Part shown: piece by piece, positions 1 through 7,637 of the stretch
Position numbering within the stretch: the first letter of the stretch is position 1
Layout of the letters: every line of letters begins with the position of its first letter
NCBI RefSeq assembly: GCF_013255915.1
Contig: NZ_CP053896.1
Location: 1,116,001-1,180,000, forward strand
Length of the DNA stretch: 64,000 bases
DNA from: Providencia rettgeri
Lineage (GTDB): Bacteria > Pseudomonadota > Gammaproteobacteria > Enterobacterales > Enterobacteriaceae
Reading direction: 5' to 3'
Position numbers and translations under genes: made by a program
Notes under the pieces: model-generated
Database searches by the model: none
Told to the model about the DNA's origin: nothing
What the model saw: the letters and a program-made list of their open reading frames with translations, nothing else

Positions 1-749
1 CCCAAGCAGAACAAGCATTGGTTATTCTGCGAAAACATTTTTCTGATTCATTAATTGCAGTTTATCTACACGGTTCCTCTGTTTCTAGTGGGTTGCGGCC
101 AATGAGTGATATTGATTTACTTGTGGTGATTGATAGCCCCGTGACTGATATTTGCCGTGAACAACTTGTACGAGATTTAATGGATATTTCTGGCTTATAT
201 CCGATTGATCCAAAAGGCCGGCGACCACTGGAAATTGTTGTATTCTTAACAAGTGAATTAAACATGCTTTCTTATCCTGCAAAATGTGAATTAATTTATG
301 GAGAGTGGTTACGTACAGAGTACGAGCAAGGGGTATTTGAAGGACAAACTCAAGACCCTGAATTCACACTAATGTTAGCCCAAGCGTCACAAGAAGCAGT
401 AAGTTTATGGCACAAGGAAATATACGGCTTACCTATTGTTGGCCTGCACGATATTCGCCGAGCTATGTTAGATTCACTCCCTAATTTAGAGTTATCTCTA
501 AAAGGTGATGAGCGTAATGTTTTACTGACATTATCACGCATGTGGTACACCATGGAAACGGGACTATTTATATCAAAGGATGAGGCTGCCATTTGGGCAA
601 TAGAACTCATGCCAGTGGAATTGGCCTCGGTGCTACTGGTAGCGAAAAAGGCCTATTTAACTGGTGTTTCTGTTGATTGGGAAAATCAACAGGTGGGAGT
701 CACCTTGTGTGCGAGCTATTTAGCTGAGCGTATTCGTGCTTATTCTTAG
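1..749 (+). CDS. ANT(3'')/AadA-like aminoglycoside nucleotidyltransferase (5' partial)
   Basis: Nucleotidyltransferase of the ANT(3'')-Ia (AadA) family, which adenylylates streptomycin and spectinomycin. The nucleotidyltransferase motif is clear: HGSSVSSGLRP followed by SDIDLLV with the two metal-binding Asp. The family's catalytic Glu lies in RRPLEIVV, and the C-terminal domain has the typical KGDERNVLLTLSRMWY stretch. The frame stays open to the window edge. The visible TTG at 18 is probably internal, because AadA proteins carry about 15 to 20 more N-terminal residues, so the true start lies upstream. No attC site or integrase follows, so this looks like a resident chromosomal gene and not an integron cassette. 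Substrate range is inferred from the family. Confidence 0.85.
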   Translation, partial: QAEQALVILRKHFSDSLIAVYLHGSSVSSGLRPMSDIDLLVVIDSPVTDICREQLVRDLMDISGLYPIDPKGRRPLEIVVFLTSELNMLSYPAKCELIYGEWLRTEYEQGVFEGQTQDPEFTLMLAQASQEAVSLWHKEIYGLPIVGLHDIRRAMLDSLPNLELSLKGDERNVLLTLSRMWYTMETGLFISKDEAAIWAIELMPVELASVLLVAKKAYLTGVSVDWENQQVGVTLCASYLAERIRAYS

Positions 750-877
750 ATGCACATAAGCCAGTGTGTCTTTTGATGCTTTTTTAATACAAATCAAATA
801 ACGTTTGCTTGATATTTAATGAATTGAAAAGTAAAAGTCTTATACTGCCTTACTGTTTTATTAACGATGGAACAAAA

Positions 878-1282
878 ATGGCTAAAAAATCGATAAATCC
901 AGCGTCTGTCTTTAATTCTTTGCAGTATGGCTTTAGCCAAGCCGTAGAAACAACGGGAACCCGACAATTATTTTTATCGGGTCAGGTTGGTGTGAATGCT
1001 GCGGAAGAAACTGTTGCTGGGGGAATTTACGAACAAACCGTGCAATCATTAATTAATATTGAACATGTATTGCATGAGGCCGGTGGCGATTTATCTCATG
1101 TGGCTATGCTACGTATTTATATTAAAGAGGGCTTTAATAGCCATGAGGAACAAGCTGATATTGCGCGAGCATTAAAAGAAAAATTTCCAAATATGCCACC
1201 TGCATCTTCTTGGGTTATTGTTTCAGGGCTTTCCTTACCGGAATGGTTAATAGAAATAGAAGCTCATGCAGTTTTGAACTAA
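878..1282 (+). CDS. RidA/YjgF-family protein (Rid branch lacking the catalytic Arg)
   Basis: A 134-residue member of the RidA (YjgF/YER057c/UK114) family of small trimeric proteins. RidA itself hydrolyses reactive enamine/imine intermediates. Family hallmarks are the FLSGQVG stretch near residues 32-38 and the C-terminal IEIEAHAV. The position that carries the catalytic Arg in true RidA (motif PARS) reads PASS here, with Ser110 in its place, so imine deaminase activity is doubtful and this is probably one of the other Rid subfamilies. The ATG at 878 is chosen because it gives the usual family length; a longer in-frame start at 809 would add 23 residues unlike the family. It is a single gene followed by a terminator shared with the convergent permease gene. 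Confidence 0.85.
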   Translation: MAKKSINPASVFNSLQYGFSQAVETTGTRQLFLSGQVGVNAAEETVAGGIYEQTVQSLINIEHVLHEAGGDLSHVAMLRIYIKEGFNSHEEQADIARALKEKFPNMPPASSWVIVSGLSLPEWLIEIEAHAVLN

Positions 1283-1294
1283 ATTTATTAGAAT

Positions 1295-1327
1295 AGAAAA
1301 GCCGACAGTGGAAAAATCGGCTTTTCT
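1295..1327. terminator. Bidirectional terminator between the Rid gene and the purine permease gene
   Basis: Perfect 11-bp inverted repeat AGAAAAGCCGA / TCGGCTTTTCT around an 11-nt loop, with A/T at both flanks. It sits between two convergent genes, so it probably ends both transcripts. Confidence 0.75.
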
Positions 1328-1340
1328 GGCACTCGTGGTA

Positions 1341-2684
1341 TTAGTGTTTTACTAATGTTGAGAAATAATAAACAAGAGGTACTGCAAGGATCCACAAGCT
1401 AATTGGAATTTCTCTCCACTTGCCAGCAACGGCTTTAATTAAGATATAGAATAGCAACCCACCGGCGATACCCGTACCAAAGCTATTAGCGATTAGCGTA
1501 ATCATCACCATCATTAATACTGGTAAGCCATCAGTAAAATTGCCTAAGTCCACTTTTCGTAAACCGCTGAACATATTTAGTCCAATTAAAATTAGAGCTG
1601 GAGCTGTGGCTTGGGCTGGGATCATCAATGCGATAGGCGTAAATAACAGCATTAATAAAAACATAAAGGCAGCAGCAAGGGCGGTCATACCTGTTTTACC
1701 CCCAGCTTCTGCGGCAGCGGAGGACTCAATGAGTGCGGTTGCCGCTGGAATACCTACCCACGGGCCTAATGCAGCAGCAATTGAGTCAACGATAAAGGGG
1801 CGGTTAATATTTGGCATATTACCTTCTTTATCTAATAAGCCAGCCTCTCCGCCAACGGCTAAAGTTGTTCCCATGGTTGAGAAAAACTCAGCAGCAAAAA
1901 AGACAAATAAGAAAGGTAGGAAAGCGATATTTAATGCGCCAATTAAGTCTACATGCCCTAGTACAGGTGCCACAGAATGTGGAATACCAATAAAACTTTC
2001 AGGCAATTTTGTGACGCCAAAAGGAATGCCTAAGAGGGTTGCAAATAAAATTGCCCATAAAATTCCGCCTGGTATTTTGCGAGCTTGTAGTGCAATCGCA
2101 ACGAAAAAGCCTGCGAGTGCAACTAATGCACCAGGAGAAAGGAAATCCCCAAGCATTAGTGCATTTGTTTTTGGGTTAGCAAGTACTAGCCCTGCATTTC
2201 GAAAACCTAAAACGGCCACGAACAGACCAATTGATGCAGTTAATCCGAGTTTAATTGATTGGGGAACAGAGCGTGTAACAACCTCACGCAAGCCAAATTT
2301 AGTTAATAGGAAAAATAAAATTCCAGACCAACAAGCAATGCCGAGCCCTATTTGCCAGTCAATACCTTCACTACCTGCGAGAGTAATACCGACAAGAACA
2401 GAGCCTCCGATACCGGGGCCAACAATAAATGGTAAATTCGCATAGAATGCCATTAATAAACTGGCAATGACGAAGACAATAATTGTTCCAGTGGTTGCTG
2501 CGCCTTTATCCATTCCTCCTGCGGCAAGTAAACCGGGGATCACGACTAGCAGGTAAGCTGCGGCTAAAAAACCAGTAACTCCGGCTAAACACTCTGTTTT
2601 CACTGAACTCCCACGTTCACGTAAAGCAAAGCGTTTTTCCAGCCAACTCCCTGATGTTGGCGTATTTATTGAACTGTCAGCCAT
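1341..2684 (-). CDS. NCS2-family purine permease, probably adenine uptake
   Basis: A 447-residue, very hydrophobic integral membrane protein of the NCS2 (AzgA-like) purine transporter family, whose members are proton symporters with about 14 membrane segments. Family-type segments are visible: VGPGIGGSVLVG near the first third, QSIKLGLTASIGLF in the middle, and the late acidic/serine segment ATALIESSAAAEAGG. It lies downstream of adenine deaminase on the same strand, 41 bp apart, so the two are probably co-transcribed and the substrate is probably adenine. In E. coli the deaminase also neighbours an NCS2 adenine permease (adeQ/yicO), but this protein looks like a different subgroup, so no symbol is given. 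An AGGAGAG ribosome-binding site precedes the ATG. Confidence 0.88.
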   Translation of the reverse strand: MADSSINTPTSGSWLEKRFALRERGSSVKTECLAGVTGFLAAAYLLVVIPGLLAAGGMDKGAATTGTIIVFVIASLLMAFYANLPFIVGPGIGGSVLVGITLAGSEGIDWQIGLGIACWSGILFFLLTKFGLREVVTRSVPQSIKLGLTASIGLFVAVLGFRNAGLVLANPKTNALMLGDFLSPGALVALAGFFVAIALQARKIPGGILWAILFATLLGIPFGVTKLPESFIGIPHSVAPVLGHVDLIGALNIAFLPFLFVFFAAEFFSTMGTTLAVGGEAGLLDKEGNMPNINRPFIVDSIAAALGPWVGIPAATALIESSAAAEAGGKTGMTALAAAFMFLLMLLFTPIALMIPAQATAPALILIGLNMFSGLRKVDLGNFTDGLPVLMMVMITLIANSFGTGIAGGLLFYILIKAVAGKWREIPISLWILAVPLVYYFSTLVKH

Positions 2685-2725
2685 TAATAGGCTCTCCTAT
2701 CATTATTTTTGATATTTTTAATTTT

Positions 2726-4501
2726 CTAAGCGTGCTTAACCGTATGGATAACAGCGTCAACGATTTGACGTGTTGTTCCATCCGTTAATCCTAAATCGGT
2801 TAAATGTGGCCCTGCATTGCAGGCAAGACAAGTTCCCTCAATGGCTTTAAATACGCGGTAAGGTGGTTCCCAATCTGCAATTTCACTGCTTAATTCACGT
2901 AATTGACGAAACTGAGCGGCTAATTCAGGCGCAGGTAAATCAGATAACATCCCCGCTATTGGCATCGCAACATGGGCTAAAATTTGGCCATTTTGCACTA
3001 ACGCCATACCTCCACCACTCTCGATTAATAAATTAGCAGCGATAGCCATATCATCGGGGTCACGTCCAAGAACAACGAGGTTATGTGAATCGTGTGAATA
3101 GCTTGTCGCAATGGCTCCGCGTAATTCACCCCAGCCCTCAAGTAAGGCTATTTGAGGTAAAGCATCGTGACGGCCGTGACGGTGTTGAACTCGAATAAGA
3201 CTGAAATTATTCGGCAGTTGTACCACGCTATTTTTGATTTGTACGTCAACTTCTCCCCATTGGGTAAAGCGCGCCCCACGAATATGACGTAAACGCGCAC
3301 TACCATTATTTATTTCATCAATTTTTAATGTGCAATCATTTGGGGTAATAGGTGAAAGTCGCATGGTATCGCGTGGAGGTAAAATGTCATTAGGCACATT
3401 TAATGCATTGATAAGCTGATTATTTTCAGCAATTTTTCGTCCAGACACATACACAGCTTTCGCTTTCAAAACTTCCAATGAATCGAAGATAACTAAATTT
3501 GCTTTTCTACCTGCGGCAATCAGGCCAAGGTCATGGCGTTGCAAGCGTATTGCAGCATTAAATGTAGCAAAGCGTAGTACGTCCGTTGCCGGCATTCCAT
3601 GCTCAATTAAAAGGTTAAGTAACGCAATAATGCCACCTTTTTCAATTAACATATCGGGCGGAACATCATCCGTACATACTGTAATTTGCGATGATAAATG
3701 TGGTAAGGATTTTAATGCGGCAACAATATCGGGAAGAAGGTAAGGATGAGAGCCACGAATTTGTAATGTAAGGCCCGCACGCAGTTTTTCAAGGGCATCT
3801 TCAGCCGAGGTTAATTCATGATCAGATGTGACTCCGGCAGCCAGATAAGCTTGGAGATCAGCCCCATTTAAGCCTCTTGCATGGCCTTCTATAAGTTTAC
3901 CTGATGTAATTCCTGCATTTAGAATTTCTTCCATTCTATCACTGCCATGGAGCACGCCAAACATATCCATAACTTCAGCCACACCACGAACTTCCGGCCA
4001 ACTCAGCATGGTTGACATTTCATCCCCAGCAAAGTCTGCACCAGACATTTCTAGGCCAGGTGTTGATGGTACAGATGAAGGGGCTGCAACCATAATATCT
4101 AGCGGCAAATTTCGGCTAGAATCAATGGCATAACGTACACCTTCTAGGCCTAGCACATTGGCGAGTTCATGGGGGTCCCAAAATACAGCAGTTGTTCCTT
4201 GAGCTAGAACTATCTCGGCATAGCGAACAGGAGGTAAGTGTGAGCTTTCTAAATGAACGTGAGTGTCTATTAATCCGGGTGAAATGAAATAGCCTGATAA
4301 ATCATGGACTTCATTTGCATCAGTACGGGTTCCAGTAGGGTGAACGCTAGCAATTAGGTTGCCGGTGATCCCGATATCTGCAAGGCGAACTTCACCTGTG
4401 ACCATATCGACAATATTGGCATTAGCGAGTAAAAGGTCAAAAGGCTTTTCACCTTTAGCGGATTGAATGACGTGACGCCTGTTTTGTTCTGTTATGCTCA
4501 T
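2726..4501 (-). CDS. ade: Adenine deaminase
   Basis: Converts adenine to hypoxanthine and ammonia in purine salvage. At 591 residues it matches the usual length of bacterial Ade, a metal-dependent amidohydrolase. The metal-binding HVHLESS motif is at about residues 81-87 following GLIDT, the DPHELANVLG segment follows at about residue 110, and VCTDD carries a late metal/catalytic Asp. The C-terminal Ade-specific domain is complete. It is the first gene of the operon with the downstream permease and is divergent from a LysR-type regulator. A near-perfect PurR operator 45 bp upstream suggests purine repression. The start is the only reasonable ATG, with GAAGGAA upstream. Confidence 0.95.
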   Translation of the reverse strand: MSITEQNRRHVIQSAKGEKPFDLLLANANIVDMVTGEVRLADIGITGNLIASVHPTGTRTDANEVHDLSGYFISPGLIDTHVHLESSHLPPVRYAEIVLAQGTTAVFWDPHELANVLGLEGVRYAIDSSRNLPLDIMVAAPSSVPSTPGLEMSGADFAGDEMSTMLSWPEVRGVAEVMDMFGVLHGSDRMEEILNAGITSGKLIEGHARGLNGADLQAYLAAGVTSDHELTSAEDALEKLRAGLTLQIRGSHPYLLPDIVAALKSLPHLSSQITVCTDDVPPDMLIEKGGIIALLNLLIEHGMPATDVLRFATFNAAIRLQRHDLGLIAAGRKANLVIFDSLEVLKAKAVYVSGRKIAENNQLINALNVPNDILPPRDTMRLSPITPNDCTLKIDEINNGSARLRHIRGARFTQWGEVDVQIKNSVVQLPNNFSLIRVQHRHGRHDALPQIALLEGWGELRGAIATSYSHDSHNLVVLGRDPDDMAIAANLLIESGGGMALVQNGQILAHVAMPIAGMLSDLPAPELAAQFRQLRELSSEIADWEPPYRVFKAIEGTCLACNAGPHLTDLGLTDGTTRQIVDAVIHTVKHA

Positions 4502-4545
4502 AAAAATACCATTCCTTCAATTTAATGACTGTTACTTTATGAGCA

Positions 4546-4561
4546 ACGCAAACGTTTGCCA
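4546..4561. promoter_or_regulatory. Candidate PurR operator upstream of ade
   Basis: ACGCAAACGTTTGCCA differs from the consensus PurR box ACGCAAACGTTTGCGT only at the last two bases. It lies 45 bp upstream of the ade ATG in the ade/LysR divergent region. The match is seen directly; control by PurR is inferred. Confidence 0.75.
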
Positions 4562-4563
4562 AG

Positions 4564-4580
4564 ATGATAAAATTTATCAT
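4564..4580. promoter_or_regulatory. Perfect 17-bp palindrome, candidate LysR-regulator site
   Basis: ATGATAAAATTTATCAT is a perfect palindrome directly beside the PurR box and about 67 bp before the divergent LysR-type gene. Position and symmetry suit an autoregulatory LysR-family site, but AT-rich palindromes also arise by chance. Confidence 0.4.
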
Positions 4581-4646
4581 GCGATAAGAAATGGTTATAA
4601 TGAACAGATATATTGGCTAATCCAATAAAAATAAAAGTACATTATT

Positions 4647-5573
4647 ATGATAGAACCTTGGCAGAGACTGCCAGCACTTACGCTCAAACAACTACAGTAT
4701 TTTGTGACATTAGCAAAACTGCGTCATTTTACCGAGACAGCAAATCGTCTAGCGGTGAGCCAACCTGCTTTGAGTAGTGCTTTGCGGCAAATAGAAACGG
4801 TTATTGGAGGAAAACTAATTAATCGTACCGCTTCATCCGTAACATTAACGGAGCTAGGCGCAGCAATTTTACCACATGCACAGCAAATACTGAGTGTTTC
4901 TCACCGTGCATTTAGTGAAATTCAAAAAATAATCGTGGAAGGTGGGGATGGAACATTGCGTATTGGGCTGGTTCCTTCCGTAAGTTCTTTGTTATTTCCT
5001 GCTGTACCTGAATTATTAACTCAATATTTTCCGAGGCTTAATATTGAGTTTTATGACCAAACGAATGACGCTTTGATTGATAAACTTATCAATCATGAAA
5101 TTGATTTTGGCATTGGTGTGTTAGATAGCTCAGTGCCTCAAAATTTAAATATCTTTCCCTTGCAGGATGACCCTTTTGTTGCTGTTGTTCATCATGATGA
5201 TGCCGTGTCTGCCAATGAATTTCACTTGCCGTGGAAATTGCTAAATAATCGTGATATTGCCGTATTTTCGAAAGGTAATATTCAACGTTTAGTTGCTGCT
5301 ACGGTGGAAAGTCACCGACTAAAATTAAATATTCGTTATCAAGTAGATTATATTGAAACCTTGTATGGCTTAGTTCGTTCAAAATTAGCGATTGCTATTT
5401 TACCACTGCTTTATACTGTACATTTACGAGACCCGGAATTGAAAGTTTTGCAATTACAACAACCGGAGTTAACGCGCACAGTCGCTTTAATTCGTAATAG
5501 TGAGCAAGCGACGCCACTAATGGACGAGGTTTTTCAGGTATTGTTAAAAGTATTGCGTGATAACAACGTATGA
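4647..5573 (+). CDS. LysR-family transcriptional regulator, divergent from ade
   Basis: A 308-residue LysR-type regulator. The N-terminal winged helix-turn-helix covers about residues 10-70 (LKQLQYFVTLAKLRHFTETA, then SQPALSSALRQIE), followed by a periplasmic-binding-protein-like effector domain to the end. It is divergent from the adenine deaminase/permease operon across a 145-bp region holding a palindrome and a PurR box, so it probably controls that operon. The ligand is unknown. The ribosome-binding site is weak. Confidence 0.9.
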   Translation: MIEPWQRLPALTLKQLQYFVTLAKLRHFTETANRLAVSQPALSSALRQIETVIGGKLINRTASSVTLTELGAAILPHAQQILSVSHRAFSEIQKIIVEGGDGTLRIGLVPSVSSLLFPAVPELLTQYFPRLNIEFYDQTNDALIDKLINHEIDFGIGVLDSSVPQNLNIFPLQDDPFVAVVHHDDAVSANEFHLPWKLLNNRDIAVFSKGNIQRLVAATVESHRLKLNIRYQVDYIETLYGLVRSKLAIAILPLLYTVHLRDPELKVLQLQQPELTRTVALIRNSEQATPLMDEVFQVLLKVLRDNNV

Positions 5574-5737
5574 GATTTATCAACTAAGGTAGATTACTAC
5601 CGCATTTATCGTAAAGTTATTTTATTTGAATAACTGAATAATGGTTTCAATATCGATAATAATATCTTAAAGAGTGTTACAGATAGCGCTCACTTTTTAT
5701 TTAATAAATTGATTTTAAAAAGCTTTGGAATAACTTT

Positions 5738-6631
5738 ATGAATACTATACTAAAATATAGCTGTTTTATCGCCGCGGTTATATTACTTTCCGCTTGTGAT
5801 GATATGGAGCTTTTAAGTGGTAAAGGTAAATTTTATTATAGTAACCCAAGCGCAAACACGATTAGGTTTAAGCTAGATGGTAAAGATTATGATGTTTTAC
5901 CAGAAGATAAAGGTGTTGTTTTACTTTCTAGCGGGTTACACCAGTTAGAAAGCGATGAGGGTAACGTGACGGATTTTTTTGTCTTTGAAAATAACTCTGG
6001 CGGTATTATTAACCCAAATCATTTTGTTTATTACACATTGTCTGAAGTTTATGCTGTTGATGGCAAAGAAGAGAGGTTTAAACCTGCGAGTTACCCCATT
6101 ACGATTAATGGGCACGAGCTTGAACTGCCAGTTCGCAGTTCTAATGCAACGCTTATTGATGGAAATATATTTAGGTGTAGCTACCCGGTTGGTGAAAATT
6201 TTCCAGATTCAATCACACTTTATGATGATAAGTTAGATGGAAATATTAAATCAAAGTGTTTTGATAAACATGAATTAATTGCCTATTTAGATAATGAATA
6301 CGGACAAAATTTATTACCGGATCCTGCTAATCATGAAGCTGCGGATTCTATCAATGTGGTATTTATGTATGGAGTCCCAACTGTTACTTTTGATAATGAG
6401 GATGTACAGGCAAAGGCCGAAAAATTAATTCAGTTAGTTACGCGGTTAAAAAGTACCGATGATGTGAATATCCATGAAGAATTAAACCAAGAATTTCATC
6501 AGGCTATCACAGAATTAGTCCAGGAGCAGGCTCGAAGTGCTTCATCAAATTCTGTTGCGGAAAATATTAAATATAATCATTTCATTCAAGAAATTAATGT
6601 AGTAAGAGAAAATGGTATTTGGTTAAAATAG
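5738..6631 (+). CDS. Putative lipoprotein of unknown function
   Basis: I do not recognise a family. The 297-residue product begins with a lipoprotein signal peptide: a short basic start, a hydrophobic core and the lipobox LSAC with Cys20. Asp21-Asp22 after the Cys would favour inner-membrane retention under the E. coli +2 rule. The rest is a mostly beta-type, acidic soluble domain with three further Cys. The last third (about 225-275) is charged and probably helical. It has a GGAAT ribosome-binding site and stands alone, followed by a secreted vWA gene on the same strand about 180 bp later. A functional link with that gene is only possible. Confidence 0.7.
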   Translation: MNTILKYSCFIAAVILLSACDDMELLSGKGKFYYSNPSANTIRFKLDGKDYDVLPEDKGVVLLSSGLHQLESDEGNVTDFFVFENNSGGIINPNHFVYYTLSEVYAVDGKEERFKPASYPITINGHELELPVRSSNATLIDGNIFRCSYPVGENFPDSITLYDDKLDGNIKSKCFDKHELIAYLDNEYGQNLLPDPANHEAADSINVVFMYGVPTVTFDNEDVQAKAEKLIQLVTRLKSTDDVNIHEELNQEFHQAITELVQEQARSASSNSVAENIKYNHFIQEINVVRENGIWLK

Positions 6632-6814
6632 TAATCATTTAAGTAGATTTACTCTTTACATATTTACTCAAAAAACTATTTCGAGTAATAATTTTTTTGA
6701 AATTAATTAAGAAAATGCTTATTAATTATACAGAGTAATCTTATTTGAAATAATTGGCGAAAAAGCGAGATTGGGGTAGTTATATTTTTATTAACCTCAC
6801 CAAGGAACTCGGCG

Positions 6815-7549
6815 ATGAATTTATCCATACAATCTGTTTTCACCGTCATATCAGCTGTATTTTTGTTTTTATTTTCTTCTGTCGCTAGCAGTACAACTAT
6901 TATTGATACCAAAAGGGAACCCGATGTTTTAGATTTAGTATTCATTCTTGATAAAAGTGGCTCTATGTCAGGTTTCGAGACTGATACAATTGGTGGATAT
7001 AATAGTGTATTAACTGAAAATAAAGGAAAAAAAGCAAAAACCTACATTACAACTATTTTATTTAATGACAAAACAAGTTTACTCCATAATAGAGAACCCA
7101 TTGCAAAAGTTTCTAATCTAACACTTGATGATTATCCTGTTGGTGGCTATACCGCATTGTTAGACGCAATAGGAGAAGGCATTGAAAAAATGCAAGAAAA
7201 TAGAAAGGTTACTAAAAATAATAATGTCCTTTTTGTAATAATTACAGATGGGCAAGAAAATAGTAGCCGTAAATATTCCCAGGCGAAAATTAAAGCTATG
7301 ATTAAGTCTGCTGAAACAGAAGATAAATGGGATTTTATTTTCTTAGGAGCCAATATTGATGCCATTTCTGAAGCGGAAAATATTGGGATTAAAAGTTCAA
7401 ATGCCACTGGTTATGTGCAAGATGGGACAGGCTACGATAAAGCTTATCGTGCTGTAAATAAAGCGGTGGAAGCTAAACAAATGTCTGCGCCAATATCAGA
7501 GGACTGGAAACAGGAAGTCGAAGCGGATGTGAAGGAACGTAAAAAATAA
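6815..7549 (+). CDS. Secreted von Willebrand factor A domain protein
   Basis: A 244-residue protein with an N-terminal signal peptide (hydrophobic residues about 9-24, cleavage near VASS) followed by one vWA domain filling the rest. The metal-ion-dependent adhesion site is intact: DKSGS at 46-50, a Thr in GGYTALLD and an Asp in ITDGQENSS. Such domains bind protein partners through a divalent cation. The export signal implies action in the periplasm or outside the cell, whereas many bacterial stand-alone vWA proteins are cytoplasmic. No lipobox, membrane anchor or sorting signal is seen at the C-terminus, which is Lys/Glu-rich. The AAGGA ribosome-binding site supports this start. Partner and process are unknown. 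Confidence 0.8.
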   Translation: MNLSIQSVFTVISAVFLFLFSSVASSTTIIDTKREPDVLDLVFILDKSGSMSGFETDTIGGYNSVLTENKGKKAKTYITTILFNDKTSLLHNREPIAKVSNLTLDDYPVGGYTALLDAIGEGIEKMQENRKVTKNNNVLFVIITDGQENSSRKYSQAKIKAMIKSAETEDKWDFIFLGANIDAISEAENIGIKSSNATGYVQDGTGYDKAYRAVNKAVEAKQMSAPISEDWKQEVEADVKERKK

Positions 7550-7589
7550 TAATGTGTTCAATTAAAAAGAGATGAATATCGCTTCGAAT

Positions 7590-7621
7590 AAAGCCCTTAC
7601 GGCAAATGCAATAAGGGCTTT
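7590..7621. terminator. Bidirectional terminator between the vWA gene and efeB
   Basis: Perfect inverted repeat AAAGCCCTTA / TAAGGGCTTT with a 12-nt loop and A/T-rich flanks, between two convergent genes. Confidence 0.75.
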
Positions 7622-7637
7622 CATTTTATAAATATAA

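Noticed and set aside
750-877. Integron attC site after the AadA-like gene
   Set aside because: No pair of R'/R'' core sites or imperfect palindrome of attC type is visible in the short gap.
1540-2445. 301-codon open frame on the plus strand inside the purine permease gene
   Set aside because: It is exactly antisense to a well-recognised NCS2 permease and its sequence is low-complexity Pro/Lys/Ala with no family; a shadow of the real gene.
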